Below the pieces are notes generated by a model. The model was not told the origin of the DNA, did no database searches, and worked only from the letters and a program-made list of their open reading frames with translations. DNA of 64,000 nucleotides from NCBI RefSeq assembly GCF_031458075.1, contig NZ_JAVDXT010000007.1:1-64000 (forward strand). Reading direction: 5' to 3'. Numbering within the stretch: position 1 is the first letter of the stretch; every line of letters begins with the position of its first letter. The position numbers and the translations under genes were made by a program. The DNA is from Rhodoferax_B ferrireducens_A (GTDB lineage: Bacteria; Pseudomonadota; Gammaproteobacteria; Burkholderiales; Burkholderiaceae_C). This document shows positions 7,520 through 16,893 of this stretch, piece by piece.

Positions 7520-8904
7520 TCAACCACCTTGCCGGGCACGGTTCCGATGGAGCCCGCGCCCATGCACAGCACCACATCGCCGCCCTGGGCGGTGTCCAGA
7601 ATGGCCTGCGGCAAGGCCGCGACGTCGTCGATGAACACCGGCTCAACCCGGCCAGCAACCCGAAGCGCACGCGCCAGTGCCCGGCCGTCGGCGGCCACAA
7701 TGGGCGCTTCGCCGGCCGCATAGATTTCGGTCAACAACACCACGTCGGCCTCGCCTATCACCTTGACGAAGTCTTCAAAACAATCACGGGTGCGGCTGTA
7801 GCGGTGCGGCTGGAACGCCAGCACCAGACGCCGCCCGGGGAAGGCGCCGCGTGCGGCCGACAAGGTAGCGGCCATTTCCACCGGGTGGTGGCCGTAGTCG
7901 TCGACCACGGTGAAGCTGCCGCCATCCTTGGCGGTCCAGTCGCCGTAGGGCTGGAAGCGCCGGCCCACGCCTTCGAAGCTGGCCAGTGCTTTCTGCACCG
8001 CGGCGTCGGGGATATTCAGCTCGACCGCCACGGCAATCGCCGACAGCGCGTTCAGCACGTTGTGCCGGCCCGGCAGATTCAGCATCACCGGAATGTCCGG
8101 CAGGGTCACGCCATTGCGGCGCTGCACCGTGAAGTGCATCTGCCCGCCCACAGCGCGCACGTCGATGGCCCGCACCTGGGCGTCTTCGCCGAAGCCATAA
8201 CTGGTGATCGGGCAGGTCACCTGGTCCAGGATGTCGCGCACACCGGGATCGTCGGTGCACAGGATGGCTGTGCCGTAGAAAGGCATGCGGTGCAGGAAAT
8301 CGACAAACGCCTTCTTCAGATTATTGAAGTCGTGGCCATAGGTTTCCATATGGTCGGCGTCGATGTTCGTCACCACCGCCATCACCGGCAGCAGGTGCAG
8401 GAAGGATGCGTCCGACTCGTCGGCCTCGACCACGATGTAGTCGCCATTGCCCAGCTTGGCGTTCGCGCCAGCGCTGTTCAAGCGGCCGCCGATCACAAAG
8501 GTCGGGTCCAGCCCGGCCTCGACCAGCACGCTGGACACCAGGCTGGTAGTGGTGGTCTTGCCGTGCGTGCCGGCAATCGCGATGCCTTGTTTCAGGCGCA
8601 TCAGCTCGGCCAGCATCAGGGCGCGCGGCACGATGGGCACATGGTTCTCGCGCGCGGCCAGCACCTCGGGGTTGTCGGCCTTGACGGCGGTGGAGGTGAC
8701 GATGGCGTCAGCCCCCAGCACGTTCGCCGGGCTGTGGCCGATGAAGGTGGTGATGCCCAAGCCGCCCAGGCGGCGCAGCGTGCTGCTGTCCGACTGGTCG
8801 GAGCCCGAGACGATGTAGCCCAGCTTGTGCAGCACCTCGGCAATCGCCGACATGCCCGAGCCACCGATACCGACAAAATGCAAATGGCGTACGGCGTGTT
8901 TCAT
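7480..8904 (-). CDS. murC: UDP-N-acetylmuramate--L-alanine ligase
   Basis: 474 residues. First ATP-dependent Mur ligase, adding L-Ala to UDP-MurNAc in the cytoplasm. The N-terminal Rossmann domain has HFVGIGGSGMSAIAE (10-23). The ATP loop GTHGKTTTT is at 112-120, followed by FVIGGRLNS, ADESDASFL and NIDADHMETYG. The C-terminal domain has VVDDYGHHPVEM and FQPHRYSRT. The last dozen residues come from a repeat copy rather than the usual family tail. The start overlaps the murG stop by ATGA, indicating translational coupling. Confidence 0.97.
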   Translation of the reverse strand: MKHAVRHLHFVGIGGSGMSAIAEVLHKLGYIVSGSDQSDSSTLRRLGGLGITTFIGHSPANVLGADAIVTSTAVKADNPEVLAARENHVPIVPRALMLAELMRLKQGIAIAGTHGKTTTTSLVSSVLVEAGLDPTFVIGGRLNSAGANAKLGNGDYIVVEADESDASFLHLLPVMAVVTNIDADHMETYGHDFNNLKKAFVDFLHRMPFYGTAILCTDDPGVRDILDQVTCPITSYGFGEDAQVRAIDVRAVGGQMHFTVQRRNGVTLPDIPVMLNLPGRHNVLNALSAIAVAVELNIPDAAVQKALASFEGVGRRFQPYGDWTAKDGGSFTVVDDYGHHPVEMAATLSAARGAFPGRRLVLAFQPHRYSRTRDCFEDFVKVIGEADVVLLTEIYAAGEAPIVAADGRALARALRVAGRVEPVFIDDVAALPQAILDTAQGGDVVLCMGAGSIGTVPGKVVDLLSKKELLPQAG

Positions 8905-9980
8905 GGTCGTACCAATCTTTCTAGTTCATCGGCCACGCGCGCCGCCGCATGCGGCTTGGCCAGTGCACGGGCCTGGGTCGCCATCGCGAGCAGGCGCTCG
9001 CGGCTCAGGCTGGTCAACAAATCCGCCAGCTGCTGCGGCGCCAGCTCGGCCTGCGGCAGATGGATGCCGGCCTGCTTGGAGGCCAGCCAGGCAGCGTTGT
9101 CGCGCTGGTGCGACGTGGTACTGACCACCAGCGGCACCAGTACCGCCGCCACACCGGCGGCGCACAGCTCGCTGACGGTGACGGCACCAGCACGGCAGAC
9201 GATCAGGTCGCAGGCCGCCAGCTCGGCCGCCATGTCGTCGATAAACGGCAGCACCTGCGCGGCGATACCCAGCTCGGCATAAGCGCCCTGCACCGCCGCC
9301 TGCTGGGCCACGCCGGTCTGGTGCACCACCTGCGGCCGCTGCTCGGCGGGCAACCGGGCCAGGGCCTGCGGCAGGCAGTCGTTGATGGCCTTGGCGCCCA
9401 GGCTTCCACCCACCACCAGCAACCGCAGCGGCCCCTGGCGGCCGGCGAAACGCTCGGCCGGCAGGGCGATGGATTCGATTTCGGCACGCACCGGATTGCC
9501 CGTCACCACCGCACGGCGTATGCCTTGCGTGGCCGGGCCTTCGAAGCCGAAGGCCACGCGGTCGGCCACCGGCAGCAAAGCCTTGTTGCTCATCAGCAGT
9601 GCGGCATCGGCATTCACCAGCATCAGCGGCTTGCCCAGCAGCGAGGCCATCAGTCCGCCGGGGAAGCAGACATAGCCGCCCATGCCCAGCACGGCATTCG
9701 CATGGCGCTGGCGCAGTATCTGCAGGCAGCTCCAGAAGGCCGCCAGCATGCGCAGGCCGCCGGTCAGCATGTGTACAAGCCCTTTGCCGCGCAGGCCGCT
9801 GAAGGCGATACGGTCCATCGCAATGCCAGACGGCGGCACCAGCTTGTTCTCCATGCCGTGCAGCGTGCCCAGCCAACTGACGGTCCAGCCGCGCCGCTGC
9901 ATCTCGCGCGCCACCGCCAGACCGGGAATCACATGCCCGCCGGTACCTGCGGCCATGACGACCAGATGGCGCGCGCTCAT
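8901..9980 (-). CDS. murG: UDP-N-acetylglucosamine--N-acetylmuramyl-(pentapeptide) pyrophosphoryl-undecaprenol transferase
   Basis: 359 residues from ATG 9980, overlapping the ftsW stop by 4 bases. MurG is a GT-B glycosyltransferase converting lipid I to lipid II on the inner membrane. The glycine-rich loops are visible: MAAGTGGHVIPGLAVA at 9-24 and VVGGSLGAKAIND in the middle. DLIVCRAGAVTVSELCAAG in the C-terminal domain binds UDP-GlcNAc. The open frame continues upstream to 10160 through ftsW in a different phase, which is not coding. Length agrees with the family. Confidence 0.97.
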   Translation of the reverse strand: MSARHLVVMAAGTGGHVIPGLAVAREMQRRGWTVSWLGTLHGMENKLVPPSGIAMDRIAFSGLRGKGLVHMLTGGLRMLAAFWSCLQILRQRHANAVLGMGGYVCFPGGLMASLLGKPLMLVNADAALLMSNKALLPVADRVAFGFEGPATQGIRRAVVTGNPVRAEIESIALPAERFAGRQGPLRLLVVGGSLGAKAINDCLPQALARLPAEQRPQVVHQTGVAQQAAVQGAYAELGIAAQVLPFIDDMAAELAACDLIVCRAGAVTVSELCAAGVAAVLVPLVVSTTSHQRDNAAWLASKQAGIHLPQAELAPQQLADLLTSLSRERLLAMATQARALAKPHAAARVADELERLVRP

Positions 9981-11233
9981 ACGCGGGCTCCATGCATTAA
10001 CTGTCTGTTCTCGTAGTCCACCCGCAGGACGACCGCCAACGCCACCAGATTCCACAGAATCGCCGAGCCGCCGAAGCTCATCAGCGGCAGGGTCAGGCCC
10101 TTGGTGGGCAGTGCGCCCAGGTTCACGCCCATGTTGATGAAGGCCTGGAAGCCCATCCACAGGCCCACGCCCTGCGCAACCAAGCCGGCAAACAGCCGAT
10201 CGAGGGCAATCGCCTGGCGGCCGATGTGCATGATGCGGCGGATCAACCAGAAGAACAGACCGATCACGCAGACCACGCCGACCAGGCCAAATTCCTCGCC
10301 GATCACGGCCAGCAAAAAGTCGGTATGGGCTTCGGGCAGCCAGCTGAGCTTTTCGATGCTACCGCCCAGTCCGACGCCAAAGATTTCGCCCCGGCCGATC
10401 GCAATCAGCGAGTGCGTCAGCTGGTAGCCCTTGGCCAGCGCATTGCTATCGCTCCAGGGATCGAGGTAGGCAAAGATTCGCGCGCGGCGGTAATCGTTGA
10501 AGGCAATCATCATGCTGAAGGCCCCCACCAGGATGGTGGCGATCAGGAAGAACATGCGGGCATTCACACCGCCCAGGAACAGGATGCCCATGGCGATCAC
10601 GGCGATCACCATGAACGCGCCCATGTCGGGCTCGGCCAGCAGCAGCACGCCGATCACGCCCACCGCCGCGCCCATCGGCCAAACGGCGCGCAGGAAGTTT
10701 TCCTTCACGTCCATCTTGCGCACCATGTAGTCGGCCGCGTAGATCACGATGGCAAACTTGGCCATCTCCGAGGGCTGGAAGTTCATCACCCCCAACGGCA
10801 GCCAGCGCCGCGCGCCGTACACCACCTTGCCCACGCCCGGGATCAGCACCGCGATCAACAGCAGCAGCGAGACGATGAACAGCCAGGGCGCCCAGCGTTC
10901 CCAGGTGCGCATCGGCACCTGGAAGGCGATCAACGCCGCCACAAAGGCAACGCACAGGAACACCGCATGCCGCACCAGGAAGAAATGGTGCTCGTACTTG
11001 GCGAAGCGCGGGTTGTCGGGCATGGCAATCGATGCCGAATAGACCATCACCAGCCCCCAGGCCAGCAAGGTCACCGTCACCCACAGCAGGGGCTGGTCAA
11101 AGCCGTGCACCCGCGCAGGCTGGCTGGGCGTGCGCGAGAAGCCGCTGGCACCCAGGCGCACCGGCAAGGCATCGGCCGCCGCCTTGGGCAAGCCCTTGAA
11201 CCAGTCGGTAAAGCGCAAGGACAGCTGGCTCAT
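9977..11233 (-). CDS. ftsW: Probable peptidoglycan glycosyltransferase FtsW
   Basis: 418-residue SEDS-family integral membrane protein with about ten hydrophobic helices. After a roughly 45-residue cytoplasmic N terminus it shows WGLVMVYSASIAM, then ARRWLPLGVMNFQPSEMAKFAIVIYAADY (the conserved RRW..G..QPSE motif containing the catalytic region). Further on it has LLLAEPDMGAFM, YQLTHSLIAIGRGEIFGVGLGGSIEKLSWLPEAHTDFL and LTLPLMSFGGSAI. FtsW polymerises lipid II at the septum with FtsI. It overlaps both murD and murG by 4 bases. Confidence 0.97.
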   Translation of the reverse strand: MSQLSLRFTDWFKGLPKAAADALPVRLGASGFSRTPSQPARVHGFDQPLLWVTVTLLAWGLVMVYSASIAMPDNPRFAKYEHHFFLVRHAVFLCVAFVAALIAFQVPMRTWERWAPWLFIVSLLLLIAVLIPGVGKVVYGARRWLPLGVMNFQPSEMAKFAIVIYAADYMVRKMDVKENFLRAVWPMGAAVGVIGVLLLAEPDMGAFMVIAVIAMGILFLGGVNARMFFLIATILVGAFSMMIAFNDYRRARIFAYLDPWSDSNALAKGYQLTHSLIAIGRGEIFGVGLGGSIEKLSWLPEAHTDFLLAVIGEEFGLVGVVCVIGLFFWLIRRIMHIGRQAIALDRLFAGLVAQGVGLWMGFQAFINMGVNLGALPTKGLTLPLMSFGGSAILWNLVALAVVLRVDYENRQLMHGARV

Positions 11234-12843
11234 GCCGCGTCCTCCTGCCCGGCGTCGGCCAGGGCCATCACCGCTTCGATGAACACCTGGGCGCGGTGCT
11301 CGTAGTTGTTGAACATGTCAAAGCTGGCGCAGGCCGGCGACATCAACACCGCATCGCCCGGGTGCGCGCGCTGGCTGGCCAACTGCACCGCCTCCTGCAT
11401 GCTGGCGGCATCGACCAGGGCCACGCCGGCATCGACCAGTGCGGCGCGGATCAATGGCGCATCGCGGCCTATCAGCACCACGGCGCGTGCATAGCGCGAC
11501 ACGGGTGCAGCCAAGGGACTGAAATCCTGGCCCTTGCCCTCGCCGCCCAGGATGACGACGATACGGCGCTCGACGCCCAGGCCGGTCAGCGCAGCCACGG
11601 TGGCGCCCACGTTGGTGCCTTTGCTGTCGTCAAAATATTCGATCTCGCGCACCGTATCCACCGACTCGACGCGGTGCGGCTCGCCCCGGTATTCGCGCAG
11701 GCCGTACAGCATGGGTGCCAGGGCGCAGCCAGCAGCCGAAGCCAGAGCCAGCGCGGCCAATGCGTTGACGGCGTTATGCCGGCCGCGGATGCGCAGCGCA
11801 TCGGCCGGCATCAGGCGCTGGATGTACAGATCGTCGGCGGCTTCGCTGCGTTTGCGCTTGGTTTCATCGGCTTCCAGCGCACGCACCAGCCAGGCCATGC
11901 CGTTGACCACTTCGATGCCGAAATCGCCAGGGCGCTGCGGCATGTCGCCGCCAAAGGTGGTGTGCCGGCGCAGCTGAGGCTTTTGCAACCGCACCTTGAG
12001 CGGCGCGGGCAGCATGGCCATCACACCCGGGTCTTCGCGGTTCAGCAGCATCAGGCCGTGCTGGCCGAAGACACGGGCCTTGGCGGCCGCATAGGCTTCC
12101 ATGCTGCCGTGCCAGTCCAGATGGTCTTGGGTCAGGTTCAGCACCGCCGCTGCCGTCGGCTCAAAGCTGCGCGCAGCATCCAGTTGGAAGCTGGACAATT
12201 CCAGCACCCAGACCTGGGGCAAGCTGTCGGCCTCCATGTGTGCGACCAGCGTATCCAGCAAGGTCGGGCCGATATTGCCCGCCACAGCGACAGTCTTGCC
12301 CGCGCGCAGCACCAGCTGGCCCGTCAGCGCGGTGACCGTAGTCTTGCCATTGGTGCCGGTGATGGCCAACACCGCGGGCTGGTAGCCCAGCGGGGCTTCG
12401 GGCACGGCGGCGACCGGCGCTTCGCCGTCCTCCGACAGTTCGATTTCGTCCTCCGGTTCCGGCTCGGGCTGCGGTTCAGGCAGAGCTTCGTCCACGGCAC
12501 CGGCCTGGCGCATATCGGCCAGGGCCCGGGCAAACAGATCCAGCTCGCCACCCACCGGCAGGCCGGCGCGCTGCGCCTCGGCCAGTACCGGGGCCAGCAC
12601 CTCGGGTGACAAGCCCGGCGAACGGTAAATGGCTTGCATGCCTTGCGCCAGGGCGGCATTGAACGGGCCGCCGATGAACACAGCAGCCGGCAGCTCGGCC
12701 TGCAGGGTCGCCAATTGCGGCGGGGCTTCGCGGGTATCCGCCACCGTGACCTGCGCGCCATGCCGCGCGCACCAGCGTGCCATGGCCAGGCCGGACGCAC
12801 CCAGGCCCAGGATCAGTACGCGGAGGTCTTGCAAGTGCTGCAT
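11230..12843 (-). CDS. murD: UDP-N-acetylmuramoylalanine--D-glutamate ligase with acidic insert
   Basis: 537 residues, about 100 longer than E. coli MurD. It adds D-Glu to UDP-MurNAc-L-Ala. N-terminal LILGLGASGLAMARW; ATP loop GTNGKTTVT (163-171); AVAGNIGPTLLD; LELSSFQLD; NLTQDHLDWHGSMEAYAAAK; late IEYFDDSKGTNVGATVAAL and SPACASFDMFNNYEHRAQVF. Extra length sits mainly in a Pro/Glu/Asp-rich insert at about 111-155, just before the ATP loop, and a charged loop at about 322-345. Both are in frame and absent from textbook MurD. The start is 12 bases after mraY. Confidence 0.96.
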   Translation of the reverse strand: MQHLQDLRVLILGLGASGLAMARWCARHGAQVTVADTREAPPQLATLQAELPAAVFIGGPFNAALAQGMQAIYRSPGLSPEVLAPVLAEAQRAGLPVGGELDLFARALADMRQAGAVDEALPEPQPEPEPEDEIELSEDGEAPVAAVPEAPLGYQPAVLAITGTNGKTTVTALTGQLVLRAGKTVAVAGNIGPTLLDTLVAHMEADSLPQVWVLELSSFQLDAARSFEPTAAAVLNLTQDHLDWHGSMEAYAAAKARVFGQHGLMLLNREDPGVMAMLPAPLKVRLQKPQLRRHTTFGGDMPQRPGDFGIEVVNGMAWLVRALEADETKRKRSEAADDLYIQRLMPADALRIRGRHNAVNALAALALASAAGCALAPMLYGLREYRGEPHRVESVDTVREIEYFDDSKGTNVGATVAALTGLGVERRIVVILGGEGKGQDFSPLAAPVSRYARAVVLIGRDAPLIRAALVDAGVALVDAASMQEAVQLASQRAHPGDAVLMSPACASFDMFNNYEHRAQVFIEAVMALADAGQEDAA

Positions 12844-12855
12844 GGTTCTATCGTC

Positions 12856-14034
12856 CTAGCGCAGCTTCAGCGTGGACAGGCCCACCAGGCACAGCAGCAT
12901 GGTGATGATCCAGAAACGCACGACCACCTGCGTCTCCTTCCAGCCACTCTTCTCGAAGTGGTGGTGCAGTGGCGCCATCTTCAGGATGCGCCGGCCCGCG
13001 CCGTATTTCTTCTTGGTGTACTTGAACCAGCTGACCTGCAGCATCACCGACAAGGCCTCGACCACGAAGATGCCGCCCATGATGGACAAGACCACTTCCT
13101 GGCGCACGATCACGGCCACCGTGCCCAGCGCGCCACCCAGCGCCAACGCGCCCACGTCGCCCATGAACACCTGGGCCGGATAGGCGTTGAACCAGAGAAA
13201 GGCCAGTCCGGCGCCGGCCATGGCCGAGCAGAACACCAGCAACTCGCCTGCACCCGGAATATGCGGCAGGAACAGATATTTGGAAAACACCGAACTGCCG
13301 GTCACGTAGGCAAACACACCCAGCGCCGAGCCCACCAGCACCACCGGCATGATGGCCAGGCCGTCCAGGCCGTCGGTCAGGTTTACGGCATTGCTGGAGC
13401 CGACGATCACCAGATAGGTCAGCACCACAAAGCCCAGCACGCCCAGCGGGTAGCTGACTTCCTTGAAGAACGGCAGTTGCAGGCCGGCCTTGGGCGGCAG
13501 GCTCAAATCAAAGCCCGACTGCACCCAGCTGAAGAACAGCTCCAGCACCCGCATGTTCGAGTTCTCGGAAATGCTGAACACCAAATACAAAGCGGCCACC
13601 AGGCCGATCAGCGACTGCCACATGTATTTCTCGCGTGAGCGCATGCCCTCGGGATCCTTGTTGACCACCTTGCGCCAGTCGTCGACCCAGCCTATGGCGC
13701 CAAACCCCAGGGTCACCAAGAGCACGATCCAGACAAAGCGGTTGCTTAAATCCACCCACAGCAGGGTTGAAATAGCGATGCACAGCAGAATCAGCACCCC
13801 GCCCATGGTGGGCGTGCCCTGCTTGACCAGATGGCTTTCCATGCCGTAGCCGCGCACCGGCTGGCCGATCTTCAGTGCCGTCAGCCGGCGTATCACCACC
13901 GGCCCGGCCACTACGCCGATCAGCAAGGCCGTCATGGCGGCCATCACCGCCCGGAACGTCAGGTACTGGAAAACGCGAAAAAACCCGAACTCGGGCGACA
14001 GGGTTTGCAACCACTGGGCGAGACTAAGCAGCAC
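12856..14034 (-). CDS. mraY: Phospho-N-acetylmuramoyl-pentapeptide-transferase
   Basis: 392 residues. Integral membrane enzyme that forms lipid I from UDP-MurNAc-pentapeptide and undecaprenyl phosphate. I place the start at GTG 14034 (MLLSLAQWLQTLSPEFGF), 7 bases after AAGGAG, both inside the 3' end of murF, giving an 11-base overlap. No ATG start suits the family N terminus. Motifs are HLVKQGTPTMGGVLIL, the magnesium-binding GFGAIGWVDDWRKV, NLTDGLDGLA, FLWFNAYPAQVFMGDVGALALGG and the His-rich PLHHHFEKSGWKE. About ten membrane helices. Open frame upstream to 14202 is not coding. Confidence 0.95.
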   Translation of the reverse strand: MLLSLAQWLQTLSPEFGFFRVFQYLTFRAVMAAMTALLIGVVAGPVVIRRLTALKIGQPVRGYGMESHLVKQGTPTMGGVLILLCIAISTLLWVDLSNRFVWIVLLVTLGFGAIGWVDDWRKVVNKDPEGMRSREKYMWQSLIGLVAALYLVFSISENSNMRVLELFFSWVQSGFDLSLPPKAGLQLPFFKEVSYPLGVLGFVVLTYLVIVGSSNAVNLTDGLDGLAIMPVVLVGSALGVFAYVTGSSVFSKYLFLPHIPGAGELLVFCSAMAGAGLAFLWFNAYPAQVFMGDVGALALGGALGTVAVIVRQEVVLSIMGGIFVVEALSVMLQVSWFKYTKKKYGAGRRILKMAPLHHHFEKSGWKETQVVVRFWIITMLLCLVGLSTLKLR

Positions 14035-15406
14035 GGGGCGGCTCCTTGTATTGTTCTTCTTGGGACTGGATGAAAGCCACGACCCGCTCCATCTGCATGA
14101 AGCGCGAGCCCTTGACCAGAATGCTGGCCACCTGGGGCAGCTGGGCCTGCACGGCGGCCAGCAGCGCCTCGATGCTGTCGAAATGCCGACCACCGGGGGC
14201 ACTGATATGGGCCGACATCGCGCCCAAGGTCAGCACCTGCTCGATGCCGCTGCGCTGGGCCTGCACGCCGGCTTCGGCATGGAACTGGGGGCCCTGGTCG
14301 CCCACTTCGCCCATGTCGCCGGCCACCAGCAGGCGCGGGCCTGGCAGAGCGGCCAGCACCTGGATCGCGGCTTGCATCGAATCAGGGTTGGCGTTGTAGC
14401 TATCGTCCACCAGGGTCAGGCTGCGGCCACCCAGGTGCACGGTCAGCGCTTTGGAGCGGCCCTTGACCGGCTCGAACGCCGCCAGGCCTTGGGCTACGGC
14501 AGCCAGGGGCACGCCAGCCGCCAGCGCGCAAGCGGCGGCGGCCAGGGAGTTCTTCACGTTGTGCAGGCCGGCGATGTGCAGGGGATACTGCAACGGCCCG
14601 GCCGGTGTGTGGGCACTGACTTGCCAGGCGCCATCGGCCCAGACCGGTGGTTCGGCCCAGGCGTCAGAAGGGTTCAATCCAAATTGCAGATGCGCGCAGT
14701 GGGCGGCCAGGCCCTGCCAGAGCGGCGTGTAACTATCGTCGGCCGGAAACACCGCCACACCGTCTGCAGGCAGCACGGACAGCACCGCGCCGTTCTCCTG
14801 CGCCACGGCTTCGACGGTGGCCATGAATTCCATGTGCTCGCGCTGGGCGTTGTTCACCAGGGCCACGGTAGGCCGGGCCATGGCCGCAATCGCAGCGATC
14901 TCGCCCGGGTGGTTCATGCCCAGCTCGACCACGGCCAGGCGGTGGTGCGCACGCAGGCGCAGCAAGGTCAGCGGCACGCCGATGCTGTTGTTGAAGTTGC
15001 CCAGCGTAGCCAGGCTGGCCTCGGGCTGGGCGGCACGCAGAATAGAGGCGACCATCTGGGTCACCGTGGTTTTGCCGTTGCTGCCGGTGACGGCAATCAG
15101 CGGCAGCTGGAACTGGGCACGCCAGCCGGTGGCCAAGGCGCCCAGCGCCAGCAGGCTGTCGTCCACCTCGATGCACGGCAAGCCCGCCAGCGCATAGCCG
15201 CGGTGGCACAGCGCGGCGACCGCACCGCGGGCCTGCGCCTGGGCCAGCATGCCGTTGGCATCAAATTTCTCGCCCTTGAGCGCGACGAACAGGTCGCCGG
15301 GCTGCAGGCTGCGGGTATCGGTGTGCACGCGGGTGAAAGCCACCGCGCCATCGCCCACCAGGGTGGCGCCAGGCAACAGCGCCAAGGCTTGCTGCAGGTT
15401 CATCAT
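14024..15406 (-). CDS. murF: UDP-N-acetylmuramoyl-tripeptide--D-alanyl-D-alanine ligase
   Basis: 460 residues. Last cytoplasmic Mur ligase, adding D-Ala-D-Ala made by DdlB. The N-terminal domain has VHTDTRSLQPGDLFVALKGEKFDANGM. The ATP loop GSNGKTTVT is at 108-116, followed by LGNFNNSIGVPLTLL, ELGMNHPGEI, VDDSYNANPDSMQAAI and LVAGDMGEVGD. It overlaps murE at the start and mraY at the end. Confidence 0.97.
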   Translation of the reverse strand: MMNLQQALALLPGATLVGDGAVAFTRVHTDTRSLQPGDLFVALKGEKFDANGMLAQAQARGAVAALCHRGYALAGLPCIEVDDSLLALGALATGWRAQFQLPLIAVTGSNGKTTVTQMVASILRAAQPEASLATLGNFNNSIGVPLTLLRLRAHHRLAVVELGMNHPGEIAAIAAMARPTVALVNNAQREHMEFMATVEAVAQENGAVLSVLPADGVAVFPADDSYTPLWQGLAAHCAHLQFGLNPSDAWAEPPVWADGAWQVSAHTPAGPLQYPLHIAGLHNVKNSLAAAACALAAGVPLAAVAQGLAAFEPVKGRSKALTVHLGGRSLTLVDDSYNANPDSMQAAIQVLAALPGPRLLVAGDMGEVGDQGPQFHAEAGVQAQRSGIEQVLTLGAMSAHISAPGGRHFDSIEALLAAVQAQLPQVASILVKGSRFMQMERVVAFIQSQEEQYKEPPRAA

Positions 15407-16893
15407 GCTGCGGCTCCTGCGGGGCGGCGCGCCAGCGCGGCTTCGGCATGGGTTTTGTCGAGGAACGGGTGCTTCACGCCGGCCACTTCCTGGGTCGCCT
15501 CATGGCCTTTACCAGCCAGCAGAATCACGTCGGCCGGCGCTGCCTGGGCAATCGCCTCGACAATCGCCACCGCCCGGTCGGACTGCACATGCACGCAGGC
15601 GTTGTGGCTCAAGCCCAGCAGGATCTGGCTGATGATGGCCTCGGGCCGCTCGCTGCGCGGGTTGTCGCTGGTGACCAGCACCATGTCGGCGTTCTTTTCG
15701 GCCACGGCCGCCATCAACGGGCGCTTCAGGTTGTCGCGATCACCGCCGCAGCCAAACACGCACCAGAGCTTGCCGCCGCGGGTCTGTGCCAGCGGCCGCA
15801 AGGCCAGCAGGGCTTTGTCGAGCGCATCCGGCGTGTGCGCATAGTCAATGGCCACCAGCGGCTGGCCGGGCTGGCTGATGCATTCCATGCGCCCCGGCAC
15901 TGGCAACAGGCCGTGGCAGGCGGCGACGGCATCGGCCAACGGCACGCCCAGGGCGCGCATGGTGCCAATTACGCCCAGCAGATTGGCCACGTTGTACTGG
16001 CCGATCACCGATGTCTGCAGGGCGACGCGCTGCCCGGCCTCGACCACCACAAAGCACAGCCCGCCAGCTTCGTAGCGGATGTCCTGCGCCTGCAGCCGCG
16101 CCTGGCGGGTGCAGGAAACGGTCCACAGGTCCAGATCGACAAACAGATTGGCCAGCGCCACGCCCTGCGGGTCGTCGACATTCAGCACCGCGGCCTGCAG
16201 GCCGGGCCAGCGGAACAGCTCTTCCTTGGCGCGCCAATAGGCCTCGGTACTGCCGTGGTAGTCCAGGTGGTCCTGGGTGAAATTGGTGAAAGCGGCAACG
16301 CGGATGCGTGTGCCGTCCAGCCGCCGCTCGACCACGCCGATCGACGAAGCCTCGATGGCACAGGCGCCCAGTCCTAGGTCAACAAAGCCGCGGAACGCCT
16401 GCTGCAGCCGCACCGGGTCGGGCGTGGTCAGGCCGGTGGCCAGCACATCGGGCGGAATTCCTATACCCAAAGTACCCACTACCGCACAGGGAGATTGCGC
16501 GTACAGCTGCGTTTTTGATAGCGCCTGAGCCAGCCACCAGGTGGTGGAGGTTTTGCCATTGGTGCCGGTCACGGCCAGCACATCCAGGCTCTGGCTGGGC
16601 TGGCCGAAATAGGCGGCGGCGATCGGGCCGGTGCTGGCTTTCAGGCCGGTGTAGCAGGCCACGGCCTCCTCGCCATCGAAACCAAAGGCCTCGCTACCCG
16701 CCTGTTCCACCAGGCAGGCGGTCGCGCCCTGGGCCAGGGCGGCGTGGACAAACTTGCGGCCATCGGTGGCGGCCCCCGGCCAGGCGATGAAACCATCGCC
16801 CGGCTGGATCGCCCGGCTATCGACCTGCAGGCTGCCGCGGACCCGGCTTTGCAACCAGGCCACTGCCTCTGCCGGGGTATGGAGTTGCAGCAT
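15403..16893 (-). CDS. murE: UDP-N-acetylmuramoyl-L-alanyl-D-glutamate--2,6-diaminopimelate ligase
   Basis: 496 residues from ATG 16893, sharing one base with the ftsI stop (TGATG). ATP loop GTNGKTSTTWW near 110-120, VGTLGIGIP, LTTPDPVRLQ, FTNFTQDHLDYHGS, and VIDYAHTPDAL-like VAIDYAHTPDALDKAL. The DNPR motif in VTSDNPRSERPEAI marks meso-diaminopimelate rather than lysine specificity, as expected for a Gram-negative. Upstream frame continuation to 17514 lies inside ftsI in another phase and is not coding. A stretch around 16459-16525 may be a decayed repeat copy. Confidence 0.97.
   Translation of the reverse strand: MLQLHTPAEAVAWLQSRVRGSLQVDSRAIQPGDGFIAWPGAATDGRKFVHAALAQGATACLVEQAGSEAFGFDGEEAVACYTGLKASTGPIAAAYFGQPSQSLDVLAVTGTNGKTSTTWWLAQALSKTQLYAQSPCAVVGTLGIGIPPDVLATGLTTPDPVRLQQAFRGFVDLGLGACAIEASSIGVVERRLDGTRIRVAAFTNFTQDHLDYHGSTEAYWRAKEELFRWPGLQAAVLNVDDPQGVALANLFVDLDLWTVSCTRQARLQAQDIRYEAGGLCFVVVEAGQRVALQTSVIGQYNVANLLGVIGTMRALGVPLADAVAACHGLLPVPGRMECISQPGQPLVAIDYAHTPDALDKALLALRPLAQTRGGKLWCVFGCGGDRDNLKRPLMAAVAEKNADMVLVTSDNPRSERPEAIISQILLGLSHNACVHVQSDRAVAIVEAIAQAAPADVILLAGKGHEATQEVAGVKHPFLDKTHAEAALARRPAGAAA

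Noticed and set aside
13934..15844. 636-codon plus-strand open frame antisense to mraY, murF and murE
   Set aside because: Rich in His, Gln, Gly and Arg as expected for the opposite strand of GC-rich genes; no ribosome-binding site and no domain. Other long opposite-strand frames over the dcw cluster were dropped for the same reason.
16459..16525. Possible eighth dispersed repeat copy inside murE
   Set aside because: Shares GCAGCTGTACGCGCA and a T-rich edge but lacks the AAGCGC and GCCTATTT blocks; too diverged to claim by eye.
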